A stretch of 64,000 nucleotides of DNA from Salimicrobium flavidum (GTDB lineage Bacteria > Bacillota > Bacilli > Bacillales > Halobacillaceae): contig NZ_FTOC01000003.1 in assembly GCF_900156645.1 (NCBI RefSeq), positions 124,001 to 188,000 on the forward strand, given 5' to 3'. This document shows positions 9,100 through 17,641 of the stretch, in pieces. Below the pieces are notes generated by a model, which did no database searches, had not been told where the DNA came from, and saw only the letters and a list, made by a program, of their open reading frames with translations. The position numbers and the translations under genes were made by a program. Position 1 is the stretch's first letter. Each line of letters begins with the position of its first letter.

Positions 9100-10583
9100 T
9101 GAACAAGAAATGGATGATCGTATTTTTTATCCTGGCATGGACCTTTCCTGTATCGGTCCATGCCGATAAAATTGTAAACACGAACTCAACGTATACATAT
9201 GAAGAAATGCAAGGGGATCTCGAACAGCTTGACGATACATATGGGGATCTCGTGGAAGTGTTCGACATCGGCGACTCGGTTTACGACCGAGATATTTATC
9301 TGGTGAAACTCGGTTACGGAGACGATCATGTTCTTTATAATGGGTCCCATCATGCGAGAGAATGGCTGACTACGATATTGAATATGAACATGATCGAAGA
9401 ATATGCCAAAGGGTATCTGGGAGAGACTTCATTCCCTTCCTATAATGCGAAACAGGTGCTTGATGATACATCTATCTGGTTCGTACCGATGGTGAATCCC
9501 GATGGAGTCACTCTTCAGCAGAAAGGGCTCTCAGCTTTTCCTGAAGAGGTCCACGATAAATTGATCGAGTGGAACGAGGGGAGTACAAATTTCAAGCGCT
9601 GGAAAGCGAATGCTCAAGGGATCGATTTGAATCGTCAGTACCCTTCCGGATGGAATAATGTGACGAAAACCTCGAGAAGTTATAAGAACTTCAAAGGTGA
9701 TTACCCGCTTCAGGCTCCGGAGGCGAAAGTGATGCGGGACCTTCAGTATCTTTTGAATCCGGAACTTACGATTTCTTATCATACAGCGGGTCAGATCATG
9801 TATTGGAATTATAGAATCGAACCGGAGGACTATGAACGCAATTCGCGTATAGCACGTAACTATTCCAGGTTCAGCGGCTATGATCTCGTCCAGTTTGAAA
9901 GTAACGGAAGCGGCTACACCGACTGGGTGCTCGACTACTGGGATCAGCCTGCACTTACGCCCGAACTCGCGGTTTATCCTGGGCCGACAAATGTGGACCC
10001 CGCACGTTTTCCTACCGCCTGGGAAAATAATAAAGTGGCAGGATTATACGCGGCGAGAGAAGGTTTTGATATTTCCGACCGGGACTACCGGGAAAAAGCG
10101 GAAATGTGGCTCGATCATCGTACGAAACGATTGTTGGAAGAAGAAGGAGAAAACTACACGCGTGTCCAGGCTCTGGATGAAAGATATCAGCTTCACCCGG
10201 TTCAGATGATGGAACTTTACAGCTGGTATCAGTCTTGTCAGAATTGTTCTGCCCAATCCCTCTCGGAAGAAATGGAAGGCTTGAAAGCTTTCGATGAATG
10301 GAAGGAAGAGAAAACGGTACAGCCGAATCACGTGTTCACTGTCCGTTTCAATACAGACCTCACTGCTGCTTCGAGGAGCAGCGAGTCGTTCTATCTACAG
10401 ACAGAAAACGGAGAAGACATGGAAACGGGAGCGGTCCAGGGAGGAGAAGACACTGTACTTGTCTACCCTCCTAAGGGAGGATATGAGTCAAGAGAGACTT
10501 ATTCCTTGTATATAAAAGATATAACCTCTGAAGAAGAGTATGAGATGGAGAAAGAGATCGCATTCACCTTCCATGTAGAATAA
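9099..10583 (+). CDS. exported M14 zinc carboxypeptidase with C-terminal Ig-like domain
   Basis: A signal peptide covers residues 1-22 (ends VSVHA). The peptidase domain has the zinc motif HHAREW at residues 84-89, a third ligand in SYHTAGQIMYW, and the catalytic glutamate in LTPELAVYPG. Substrate could be proteins or cell-wall peptides; which is unclear. The last 85 or so residues form an Ig-like domain with the same layout as in three other exported enzymes of this window (15079, 20271, 23388). A terminator follows. Confidence 0.88.
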   Translation: MNKKWMIVFFILAWTFPVSVHADKIVNTNSTYTYEEMQGDLEQLDDTYGDLVEVFDIGDSVYDRDIYLVKLGYGDDHVLYNGSHHAREWLTTILNMNMIEEYAKGYLGETSFPSYNAKQVLDDTSIWFVPMVNPDGVTLQQKGLSAFPEEVHDKLIEWNEGSTNFKRWKANAQGIDLNRQYPSGWNNVTKTSRSYKNFKGDYPLQAPEAKVMRDLQYLLNPELTISYHTAGQIMYWNYRIEPEDYERNSRIARNYSRFSGYDLVQFESNGSGYTDWVLDYWDQPALTPELAVYPGPTNVDPARFPTAWENNKVAGLYAAREGFDISDRDYREKAEMWLDHRTKRLLEEEGENYTRVQALDERYQLHPVQMMELYSWYQSCQNCSAQSLSEEMEGLKAFDEWKEEKTVQPNHVFTVRFNTDLTAASRSSESFYLQTENGEDMETGAVQGGEDTVLVYPPKGGYESRETYSLYIKDITSEEEYEMEKEIAFTFHVE

Positions 10584-10596
10584 ATGATGATTATGT

Positions 10597-10626
10597 AAGG
10601 CATCCTGAAAGCAGGATGCCTTTTTT
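10597..10626 (+). terminator. intrinsic terminator
   Basis: Perfect 11-bp stem (10597-10607 with 10612-10622, loop AAAG) ending in a T run, after the carboxypeptidase gene. Confidence 0.92.
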
Positions 10627-10632
10627 GTGATG

Positions 10633-10676
10633 GGCTCTATTATCGTTCACAAAACAACAAGCGGCTTTAATAGCGC
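10633..10676. repeat. deleted relic of the MITE-like repeat
   Basis: The left side reads GGCTCTATTATCGTTCA and the right side AACAAGCGGCTTTAATAGCGC, matching the two ends of the ~175-bp repeat found at 11854, 23125, 46173 and 52944, but with the whole interior missing. Confidence 0.55.
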
Positions 10677-10830
10677 TTGTTCTTAAAAAAGAATAAAATG
10701 CGCTTATAATGAAAAAGGTGGTAAAAAGAAGTAAAACCAAGAAAACAATAGTATTAGACCAACAAAAGAGATAAATGGCTATTTTTGAGACTTTATATTT
10801 TTCGTAATAAAGAATATACTTAAAATACAA

Positions 10831-10850
10831 ATTCGTTATAAAGAACGAAT
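10831..10850. promoter_or_regulatory. inverted repeat upstream of sinR, possible SinR operator
   Basis: ATTCGTT / AACGAAT flank a 6-nt spacer. The half-site AAAGAAC (10840-10846) is the complement of GTTCTTT, which fits the SinR operator consensus GTTCTYT known from B. subtilis. Autoregulation is inferred. Confidence 0.45.
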
Positions 10851-10877
10851 AAGATTTGGAGGGTGGAGGATGTGGCG

Positions 10878-11102
10878 ATGATTGGAGAGAGAATTCGTGT
10901 ATTGCGGCTCGGCAGAGGGTTATCGGTCAGTGAACTGGCGAAACGTTCGGGGGTATCAAAGTCTTATATCAGTAATATAGAACGCGGGGTACAGAAGAAT
11001 CCGTCCTATATTGTGATGAGTAAACTTGCTAAGTCCCTGCATGTACCGCTTGAGGATCTTATTTCGCATACTCGGAACCCATCGGATGAAGAGGCAAAAT
11101 AA
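10878..11102 (+). CDS. sinR: SinR-like HTH repressor lacking the SinI-binding domain
   Basis: The ATG at 10878 follows TGGAGGA at 7-nt spacing. The 74 residues align with the DNA-binding domain of SinR: start MIGERIRVLRL, then LSVSELAKRSGVSKSYISNIERGVQ as recognition helices, ending PLEDLISHTRNPSDEEAK. B. subtilis SinR is 111 residues; here the C-terminal dimerisation/SinI-binding hairpin is absent and a separate miniprotein of that type follows at 11120. By family knowledge it would repress biofilm-type genes. The gene name rests on domain similarity only. Confidence 0.75.
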   Translation: MIGERIRVLRLGRGLSVSELAKRSGVSKSYISNIERGVQKNPSYIVMSKLAKSLHVPLEDLISHTRNPSDEEAK

Positions 11103-11119
11103 TAAGGAGGCGGCAAGTT

Positions 11120-11221
11120 ATGGAAAAGCTGGACCGGGAATGGGTGGAGCTTTTACAGGAGGCGAAAGACCTCGGCCTCTCGCTTGAGGATGTAAAAAAA
11201 TTTCTCGAGTCTTGTGAGTGA
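11120..11221 (+). CDS. sinI: SinI-like miniprotein (33 aa)
   Basis: The ATG at 11120 has TAAGGAGG 9 nt upstream. The 33-residue product contains LDREWVELLQEAKDLGLS followed by LEDVKKFLE, the SinI fold as well as the homologous SinR C-terminal hairpin. In B. subtilis SinI binds SinR and blocks it. Here the order is sinR-sinI, the reverse of B. subtilis, and 17 nt separate the genes. It may be an antirepressor, or the split-off oligomerisation module of SinR. Confidence 0.75.
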   Translation: MEKLDREWVELLQEAKDLGLSLEDVKKFLESCE

Positions 11222-11233
11222 AAGGAGGAGCTG

Positions 11234-11824
11234 ATGAGTGGAAAAGTGACCTTCAAAAGAAGTGCGGTTCAGTCCAATGTAGAAGGGGAGACCACCCCGG
11301 CTTTTTCGAATCTCGTGTATGTCATTTACGACGTAAGTCCGGTTGTGAAAAGATTCTCGCAACTTCGTATAAAATCCGGATGGCAGATGGAGTGCAGGGA
11401 AAAAGAAGTCTACGCTATATCACCGAACCAGAAAAAGGAACAAATGATGAAAGGAATCATTGGGGACGAATCTCCTCTTTCCTACATTCAGGCAGCTTCG
11501 TGCTATCATCAATTAAATAATAATATTGCGGGGCTTGATTTTGTATGGGAAGAAGAAGCTGTCATCGATGACACATATGTCACCATGCTTCATTATCTGG
11601 GGTTCTGGCCTTTCGGTGATCTTTCCAGGAGCATGAACCCTCTGTTCTTCTATGATTCTCTTCATCATCCCGTCGTTATCTTCTTCACTTATCACCGGGA
11701 AGTGAAGAACACGATTGTGAAACATATACACCGCTTCGACTACGAAGGATATGGACTTAAATATGGATGCCGCACCTGGGCGATTCATAATAAGGACCAG
11801 GTCACTGTGAAGCGGATTAAATGA
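11234..11824 (+). CDS. hypothetical protein in sinR-sinI operon (196 aa)
   Basis: The ATG at 11234 follows AAAGGAGG at 5-nt spacing and begins 12 nt after sinI, so it is co-transcribed. The protein has no signal peptide or membrane helix, is rich in aromatic residues and histidine (YDSLHHPVVIFFTYHREV near residue 140) and has a basic C-terminus. I do not recognise a domain. Its place suggests a role connected to the SinR-like regulator, such as a further regulatory partner, but that is inference. Confidence 0.65.
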   Translation: MSGKVTFKRSAVQSNVEGETTPAFSNLVYVIYDVSPVVKRFSQLRIKSGWQMECREKEVYAISPNQKKEQMMKGIIGDESPLSYIQAASCYHQLNNNIAGLDFVWEEEAVIDDTYVTMLHYLGFWPFGDLSRSMNPLFFYDSLHHPVVIFFTYHREVKNTIVKHIHRFDYEGYGLKYGCRTWAIHNKDQVTVKRIK

Positions 11825-11850
11825 AAGTCGACTGTGGTCGACTTTTTTTT
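11825..11850 (+). terminator. intrinsic terminator
   Basis: Stem AAGTCGAC/GTCGACTT with TGTG loop followed by eight T residues at the end of the sinR operon. Confidence 0.88.
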
Positions 11851-11853
11851 ATA

Positions 11854-12025
11854 GTTCTGTTAAAGCCTGTTGTTGATTTCAGAACGAAGGGTGGTGACGC
11901 CTGCGGAATGAGCATGGAAGGAAAATCACCCGTATCCACCAAGGGAGATACGGGAAGTTTCCGCTATGCCCGCGGCAAGCTTCCACCCGTAGAGATAAAA
12001 ATCAGCAATGAACGATAACAGAGCC
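11854..12025 (+). repeat. MITE-like repeat, copy 1
   Basis: About 172 bp with imperfect terminal inverted repeats: the left end GTTCTGTTAAAGCC, then GTTGATTT and AACGAAGGGTGG; the right end has CCACCCGTAGAGA, AAATCAGCAATG and ATAACAGAGCC. The interior has further palindromic segments and no coding capacity. It fills most of the gap between 11825 and 12166. Copies occur at 23125 (inverted), 46173 and 52944. Confidence 0.75.
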
Positions 12026-12166
12026 TTTTTTATAAGGGAAGCAAAAGAAGTGTCAGAAGTATGTAATTGTTACGTGATTTGTAATTATTCTGCAATAGAT
12101 TTCTGCCGGCCCGGCGTGCTATAATAAGGGAAGAAATGACAAACGGAGAAGAAGGAGGCACCATTA

Positions 12167-12916
12167 GTGAAACGTATTTTGTATATGTTTATTATTCTTT
12201 CACTGTCTATTATAATATCCGCATGCTCGGGTGAGGATGTGGAGAACGCCAATGATCTAGAAGGCTCTGACAAGAATCAGGAAGAGAAAGAAACCCAGGA
12301 AGGCTCGAGTGATTCCGAAACGGCCGACGCCGCAGGTGAGTCTAGTGACGGTTCTGAAGAAGGAGAAGGCGGATCTTCTTCAACTAATGAAGAAGGAACG
12401 AATGGAGAAGGATCGAACGCCGGTTCCGAATCTGGCTCTGATTCCGATTCTTCTTCCGGAACTTCTGATAGTGGATCCTCGGAATCGAATGATTCTTCTG
12501 TAGCTTCGCAAGGCAATAGCGATGAAAGCAGTAGTAGTTCTTCAGATTCAGCAAGTGGGGAAGGCTCTTCTTCAGAGAATGAAGGGGAAGGAAATAGCGG
12601 AGAGGAAGCCCCTTCTGAGGATGGCCACGTCAATGGAACGCCTCGCTCCGAAGAAGAGATGAGTTCTGCGACCCAGTACACTTTTTCTGAAGTAAATGGT
12701 ACTGCCGTTGAAGTTATTACAGGAGTGAGTGCGGCAGATATCGAAGTTTCGAATATCCCGGAAGCCGGAGAAAACGCTGAAGTGTACATGATGATAGACG
12801 ATGGACAAATCATTGATATGAGTTATGATAGTGAAGAGGGGACATTCAACAATCTTCAAATCAAAAATGTCTCACCACAGGCAATCAAGAGCGCCACTGT
12901 TTATGTAACTTCGTAA
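12167..12916 (+). CDS. Ser/Glu-rich lipoprotein (249 aa)
   Basis: GTG start at 12167 with AAGGAGG 8 nt upstream. A lipoprotein signal with lipobox ISAC gives Cys at residue 20. Residues about 22-165 are a low-complexity, highly acidic Ser/Gly/Glu linker, probably a wall-spanning stalk. A small folded domain of about 80 residues follows (VNGTAVEVITGVSAADIEV to the end). The function of the folded part is unknown. The acidic stalk fits a halophile's surface. Followed 14 nt later by a small gene. Confidence 0.8.
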   Translation: MKRILYMFIILSLSIIISACSGEDVENANDLEGSDKNQEEKETQEGSSDSETADAAGESSDGSEEGEGGSSSTNEEGTNGEGSNAGSESGSDSDSSSGTSDSGSSESNDSSVASQGNSDESSSSSSDSASGEGSSSENEGEGNSGEEAPSEDGHVNGTPRSEEEMSSATQYTFSEVNGTAVEVITGVSAADIEVSNIPEAGENAEVYMMIDDGQIIDMSYDSEEGTFNNLQIKNVSPQAIKSATVYVTS

Positions 12917-12930
12917 GAAAGGGGAATTCT

Positions 12931-13197
12931 GTGAGTAATTATGTAAAAGATCAGGACCCGGTACTCAAAGATGTAGCCGGTCTTGCAAAAGCATTGAAAA
13001 TCGAAAGTGGGGACCTTGGTAAGGAAAGACAGGATCTTGAACTAGTCCTTCATTTAGAAAATGGGGAGAAAAGAATTCCTTTTCAGTACCATGAAGAAAA
13101 GGGAGACTACCGTATATTGCAGATCCCTATGACAATTGCTGATGACACGATTATGAACGGACGTGTTGAACCGAAAGCTGTAGACACGGTCCATTAA
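12931..13197 (+). CDS. hypothetical protein (88 aa)
   Basis: GTG start with AAAGGGGA just upstream, 14 nt after the lipoprotein gene, so a two-gene operon is likely. The product is a small soluble protein starting MSNYVKDQDPVLKDVAG, with alternating hydrophobic strands after residue 35 (LELVLHLENGEKRIPFQY). No family recognised. A terminator follows. Confidence 0.6.
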   Translation: MSNYVKDQDPVLKDVAGLAKALKIESGDLGKERQDLELVLHLENGEKRIPFQYHEEKGDYRILQIPMTIADDTIMNGRVEPKAVDTVH

Positions 13198-13232
13198 AAA
13201 GAATAGGGTACAAAAATTAAATAGAACAAACC

Positions 13233-13266
13233 AAAAGCCGAACACGAATGTTTGGCTTTTGTTCTG
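13233..13266 (+). terminator. intrinsic terminator
   Basis: Stem AAAAGCCGAAC / GTTTGGCTTTT (one G.T pair), followed by a TGTTCT tail that pairs with AGAAC upstream. Likely end of the lipoprotein operon. Confidence 0.75.
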
Positions 13267-13424
13267 TATGCTGTTCATAAAAGGATAAAAAAGAACAACA
13301 CATCGCTTTCTGCGGGCACGTGCTCAAGGGGGGGGCCATGCTCAAGAATATCGTTTGACCATGGGGGTCTTCCGCTCGTGCAGTACCTGCAGGGGCTCTG
13401 GTTGTTCTTCAATCTTTTTGGATA

Positions 13425-14885
13425 TTACAGCTCTTCTTTTTCCAGGATGAGATAGTTCATATCTTTTCTTGAAATGTCATTATATCGCTTCTGATTCGCG
13501 AAGTAGAATACGATTCCGAGCAAAATCCATACCCCGAAAGCTATATAGGATTCCTGACCGAGCGACGAAGGCAACGGTGGGAACAGAAGTAATACGAGAA
13601 ACCCTAGTGAACTGAGCAGACCGAGTAAGGCGAATACCTTTCTTCCCGGAGAAACCGCAGCATGAGGGTTTTTCTTTTTGCCTGCTTCGGAATAAGCGAA
13701 ATACTTATAAGCGGTAGCTGTACAGAAGAAGTACGCAATCGCTACCCCGGTGGAAGACATGTCCACGACCCATAGCAGTGCCTCGCGGCCGAACCACGGA
13801 GCGATCAGGCAAATGAGAACCGTGAAAATGATTCCTACATAGGGAGTGTTGTATTTCGGATGAAGCTGACGGAACGCATTAGGTAAAATGCGGGCACGGC
13901 CCATCGCGAAAGTCAGACGGCTTGAGGAAATCATGAAACCGTTCAGACCGGTGAATATCCCCATCGAAACAGCAGCTGCGATGATGAATACACCGAGACG
14001 TCCCATGTAACTTTCAATAGCATGTCCTACTCCCCATTCGATATTCTGGGAATCGATGACTCCGAGGAGATCCTGCCACGGCATGGTACTTGCGGTAATC
14101 AGAATCATCGCGGAATACGCAAGTCCGGCAGCAAGAAGAGACCAGATGATAAGTCCGAATGCTTTCTTCGGTTCGAAATTGAATTCTTCCGCCGCTTGCG
14201 GAATATTATCGAACCCGACGTAGGCGAAAGGAGCAAGTGCCAGGATCGTCAGCACGGAAATGACCATGGACTGATCCGGTTTGAAAGCTGGTGTTGCGTT
14301 CGAAAGGCTCGGACCTTCTGTGAAAATGGCTCCGAGTCCGAGCAGGGTGATACCTGCAATCAGTACCATTGCGAAAATAAACTGTATGTTTCCCGAGAAT
14401 TTGGCTCCCCGTATATTCAGCAGACCGAAAATGATGATGGCGATACTTGAAATTAAAATCTGCATGATAGAAACGTTGTAGCCGGCTACGGTATACATTG
14501 TTCCGATAGCCATTATATCCGGGAACAGGAATTTAGCTAATAGCGATAGCGCAGAGGCGTTCAAGGCTACAATACACATATAACCGAGCGTCAGGAACCA
14601 ACCTGCGACGAAGGCGAACTTTCTCCCGAATCCTATGTAGGCATAGGCGAATTCTCCCCCTGTCACCGGGAACTTCTCAATGAGAAATCCGTAGCTGACT
14701 CCGATGACCATCATGAGTGCGGCACCCAACAGGATACCGATGATAACTCCGAGCGGCCCCGCGTCGCTCATCCAGTCCGGTGGCAAAACAAAAGCTCCCC
14801 AACCGATGGCGGAACCGAAAGCGATCGCCCATACCCAGTGAGGCTTCAGCGATCTTTCAAGTTTCTTTCTTTCCCTTATAGCCAT
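13425..14885 (-). CDS. APC-family amino acid permease (486 aa)
   Basis: About twelve hydrophobic helices. The N-terminus carries the APC helix-1 signature WAIAFGSAIGWGAFVLPPDW with its unwound GSAIGWG segment, and helix 6 carries APFAYVGFDNIPQAAEEF. This is the amino acid/polyamine/organocation superfamily, of the class close to the YgaE/eutrophic amino acid permeases; the substrate is not readable. GGAGGA precedes the start. It is convergent with the lipoprotein operon and is apparently a single-gene transcript. Confidence 0.88.
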   Translation of the reverse strand: MAIRERKKLERSLKPHWVWAIAFGSAIGWGAFVLPPDWMSDAGPLGVIIGILLGAALMMVIGVSYGFLIEKFPVTGGEFAYAYIGFGRKFAFVAGWFLTLGYMCIVALNASALSLLAKFLFPDIMAIGTMYTVAGYNVSIMQILISSIAIIIFGLLNIRGAKFSGNIQFIFAMVLIAGITLLGLGAIFTEGPSLSNATPAFKPDQSMVISVLTILALAPFAYVGFDNIPQAAEEFNFEPKKAFGLIIWSLLAAGLAYSAMILITASTMPWQDLLGVIDSQNIEWGVGHAIESYMGRLGVFIIAAAVSMGIFTGLNGFMISSSRLTFAMGRARILPNAFRQLHPKYNTPYVGIIFTVLICLIAPWFGREALLWVVDMSSTGVAIAYFFCTATAYKYFAYSEAGKKKNPHAAVSPGRKVFALLGLLSSLGFLVLLLFPPLPSSLGQESYIAFGVWILLGIVFYFANQKRYNDISRKDMNYLILEKEEL

Positions 14886-14915
14886 AAGGTGTACATCCTC
14901 CTAAACAAACTTTTT

Positions 14916-14947
14916 CCCCAATTACACATAATTGGGGTTATTTTTTG
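14916..14947 (+). terminator. terminator-like hairpin in front of the permease gene
   Basis: Perfect 9-bp stem CCCCAATTA / TAATTGGGG with loop CACA, followed on the plus strand by TTATTTTTT. As it lies in the 5' region of the minus-strand permease, it could stop antisense transcription or act as a leader element. Confidence 0.5.
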
Positions 14948-15078
14948 TGCATTCCTTATTGTACACGCTATGAAACGTGAATATCGAGAATTTTTTTGAA
15001 AAAGAATAGGTTCCTTCGTCATAATAAATATATTTTTCAATAGTGCAGGGAGTGATGAGTCAGGTGCTCAGCCATACT

Positions 15079-16410
15079 TCATTTAACGGAAAACCGTTGG
15101 AGAATCCCGCCGGGGGCATCGGCTCCCTGAACAGTGGTCCATCCGGGTTCTATAGTGAGGACATATTCCGACCCGGAGACGAGGGTCTCAGGGTTGACCT
15201 TGAACGTTGTACTGTCGACTTTTTTGATAGTTGCATCCACTTCATAACCTCCCAGTTGCAGTATTTCTATGTGTTCTGCAATTGAAGAGAGATTTGTAGG
15301 TCTGTTCACTTCAACAGTGAATACTTTTTCTTCACGTACCTCATCGATCGGTTTGAAAGCTGGGAAAGAGGTCGTGGAACGAAGAGCATCAAAATGTGCT
15401 TCGAGTAAAGGAAGATACGTCTTCACATCGGGTGTGACACCTGAGCCCTGAATAGCATGGAAATCAGGAGTGAAGAAGCGATTCACGGACAGCAATACCG
15501 CTCCGGCACCCTCGATTTCAAAAGCTTGTTGCATAAGTCCCTTTCCGAAGGTCGTTTGACCGTAAATCGTGCCGAGATTATAATCTTTGTAAAAACCGGC
15601 AGCGATTTCAGAAGCGCTGGCACTTGAGCCATTCACGAGCATGGATGTGGTTGAAGGGAAAGATTCTTCCTGGGAAATAGCCTTCCACGTCCCCGTGACG
15701 CCCCTGTGTTCTACGAGCAGAGCATCCTTTGCAGAAGGGAAGAATCCGGCGAGCTGTCTGGCTGCCTGGACATAGCCTCCTGGATTGTTACGGAAATCAA
15801 GAATCCAGTGCTGGGCATCATTCTCTTTAAGTATCTCAGAGATCTCTTCTCCTAAACGACTGTTGAAGGAGGAAATGCTCATATAACCGATGTCTCCAGC
15901 CAGTTGCCGGGTACGTACGGAAGGGATGGAGAACTCTGCACGACGGACCTCGAATGTAAGCAGCTCGTCCCCACGCCGCACTGTAAGAGTAAGAGCGGTG
16001 CCTTCCTCACCTTGGAGAAGACCTCCGAGAGCCGTTTCACTCATTCCTTCAACGCTCGTCTCGTCCACTTTCCTGATTACATCACCGCCCTCAAGCCCCG
16101 CTTTTTCAGCAGGCGCCCCGGGGATGACGGATTGGATAATATTATGTTGGATCGTGATACCGATACCGGTGATTTCCTGGTCGATGGAATTATACAGCTG
16201 GTCAAGCTCTTCACGGGTGACGTACCTGGAGTAGGGGTCGAGCTCAGAGAAAATGGTTTCTGCGGGTTCTTTCAGCAGATCCTTACTTACGGTATCTACA
16301 TAATGATCGCGTATGATGTCTTTAATCGCTTCATCCGGCGTAGCAGAAACAGAGATAGCGGAGATGAGCGTTAGACATGTGACAAGTAACGTAAATAGTA
16401 TGTATTTCAT
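15079..16410 (-). CDS. exported S41 (CtpA-like) protease with C-terminal Ig-like domain
   Basis: Signal peptide at residues 1-23 (ends SVSA). A PDZ domain spans about residues 85-165, then the tail-specific protease domain with the catalytic serine in NGSSASASEIAAGF and the lysine in TTFGKGLMQQ. About the last 85 residues form an Ig-like domain of the kind seen at 9099, 20271 and 23388. It is distinct from the second S41 protease (ctpB, 62282), which has a peptidoglycan-binding tail instead. AAAGGAG precedes the ATG. Substrate unknown. Confidence 0.87.
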   Translation of the reverse strand: MKYILFTLLVTCLTLISAISVSATPDEAIKDIIRDHYVDTVSKDLLKEPAETIFSELDPYSRYVTREELDQLYNSIDQEITGIGITIQHNIIQSVIPGAPAEKAGLEGGDVIRKVDETSVEGMSETALGGLLQGEEGTALTLTVRRGDELLTFEVRRAEFSIPSVRTRQLAGDIGYMSISSFNSRLGEEISEILKENDAQHWILDFRNNPGGYVQAARQLAGFFPSAKDALLVEHRGVTGTWKAISQEESFPSTTSMLVNGSSASASEIAAGFYKDYNLGTIYGQTTFGKGLMQQAFEIEGAGAVLLSVNRFFTPDFHAIQGSGVTPDVKTYLPLLEAHFDALRSTTSFPAFKPIDEVREEKVFTVEVNRPTNLSSIAEHIEILQLGGYEVDATIKKVDSTTFKVNPETLVSGSEYVLTIEPGWTTVQGADAPGGILQRFSVK

Positions 16411-16484
16411 AGACAGCTCCTTTTCTGTGGTTTCTTTACAATTATTTCGAAAACAGATATGATGCCAGAGGGGGGTTGAACGTA

Positions 16485-16697
16485 ATGAAAAAACAGGTAA
16501 GCGTCCGCTTGGAAGAGGATTTATACCATATCATAGAAGAAAAAGCGAATGAGCTCGGGGTCAGCAAAAGTGCTTATTTATCTTTTGCGGCCAGTTTTTT
16601 TACACACCAGGTGAACCATGCCGAAAAGTCAGCCGGTCAGTATAGCATTAATATGTATGAGCTCATGAAGAACAATCTTGAAGAACAATACAAATAA
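16485..16697 (+). CDS. ribbon-helix-helix regulator (70 aa)
   Basis: The ATG at 16485 is preceded by GAGGGGG at 9 nt; a TTG at 16476 lies too close to that site. KKQVSVRLEEDLYHIIEE followed by ANELGVSKSAYLSFAAS is the CopG/Arc beta strand and two helices. Such proteins are DNA-binding dimers, either free repressors or antitoxins. No toxin gene is adjacent: the neighbours are an S41 protease (divergent) and slaP (convergent). Target unknown. Confidence 0.75.
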   Translation: MKKQVSVRLEEDLYHIIEEKANELGVSKSAYLSFAASFFTHQVNHAEKSAGQYSINMYELMKNNLEEQYK

Positions 16698-16735
16698 GAG
16701 GTAGGGAGGTATGAACTCCCTACCTCTTATTTTTG
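16694..16735. terminator. bidirectional terminator
   Basis: Perfect 15-bp stem (16694-16708 with 16716-16730), T run on the plus side and A run on the other side. Serves the CopG-like gene and slaP. Confidence 0.92.
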
Positions 16736-17641
16736 TATAGGGTAGGCTTTGAACGTGCTTAGATCAACCTCGGATTTTTTTAGCATCGAAGACGGGAAAA
16801 TGAAGGTCCAGGGTTTGCTTGTGTTTGCCTTCACTTCGAAGTTTTCAAGATTGAAGCCACCCTGTGCTACAATTTCTCCGGAAGCGTCTTCCACTTGAAG
16901 AGGAACCTGTTGTAATTCGATGTTCTTTTCACTGCCGTTTCGAATCAGCATCGTGATATGCAAATCTTCATTATCGGTCTGGTGAGCTTTGACACTCATG
17001 AAATTGACTTCTCCCGTTTTCGGAGACTTGAGTCGCCCTACGAATTTTTCCAATTTGGAGATGTCTTCTTCTGCCATGGACTTTTCCCAGCTTTCATCAA
17101 GGTCCAAGGAATGTTCGGTTTTTTTCTTTTTCAATTCAAAGGCCAGTCTCCATCCATCCTGAGGAATCTCCTCCACCGGGACGAGAAGGTCTTTCTTTTT
17201 GAAAATGAAAGGGTGGGGACGACTGGAGGTCGGAGGGAGTTCTCCGGCTTCAGACAGGTCGAATTCTTTCCGGGCAAGTTTTTGGCCATCTTCCTTCATA
17301 AGTACAATCGTCGTACTCTGAAAGGAAATGGGCTTCGGTAACGAATGGCGTACGAACGCCCCCACAGCTACATCTTTAGAAATCTTTTTCAGTTCATAGC
17401 CGGCCAGGGAAATCTGATTAGGTTTCAATGGGGGATTTTCATTGTTGATGAACCGATATACGTAAGTCTCCTCTTCGTCGAGCTTCCAGTCGGGGTGGAG
17501 AGAGAGCGGAGTTTCGACTTCTTCTCCGGAAGCGTCTTCGTCCACTTCTTCAAAAAGTTCCGAAGCATCTACTGCGGATTCATTACCTTTCTTATTTTCC
17601 TCTCCATCTTCCTGCTTATTTTTACGAAAAAAGTTGAGCAT
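16727..17641 (-). CDS. slaP: accessory Sec system S-layer assembly protein
   Basis: An acidic N-terminal stretch is followed by two copies of the SLAP module, about residues 48-160 (LHPDWKLDEEETYVYRF, LKPNQISLAGYELKK) and 180-304 (a second copy ending in STFKAYPIQK). SlaP is known from B. anthracis as a cytoplasmic helper of SecA2 in S-layer export. The ATG at 17641 overlaps the secA2 stop by one base (TGATG), with AAGGAG 8 nt upstream; a GTG at 17644 is also possible. The S-layer protein genes themselves are not in this window. Confidence 0.85.
   Translation of the reverse strand: MLNFFRKNKQEDGEENKKGNESAVDASELFEEVDEDASGEEVETPLSLHPDWKLDEEETYVYRFINNENPPLKPNQISLAGYELKKISKDVAVGAFVRHSLPKPISFQSTTIVLMKEDGQKLARKEFDLSEAGELPPTSSRPHPFIFKKKDLLVPVEEIPQDGWRLAFELKKKKTEHSLDLDESWEKSMAEEDISKLEKFVGRLKSPKTGEVNFMSVKAHQTDNEDLHITMLIRNGSEKNIELQQVPLQVEDASGEIVAQGGFNLENFEVKANTSKPWTFIFPSSMLKKSEVDLSTFKAYPIQK

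Noticed and set aside
16485-16697. Antitoxin of a toxin-antitoxin pair
   Set aside because: It has a CopG-type fold, but no small toxin-like gene lies on either side.
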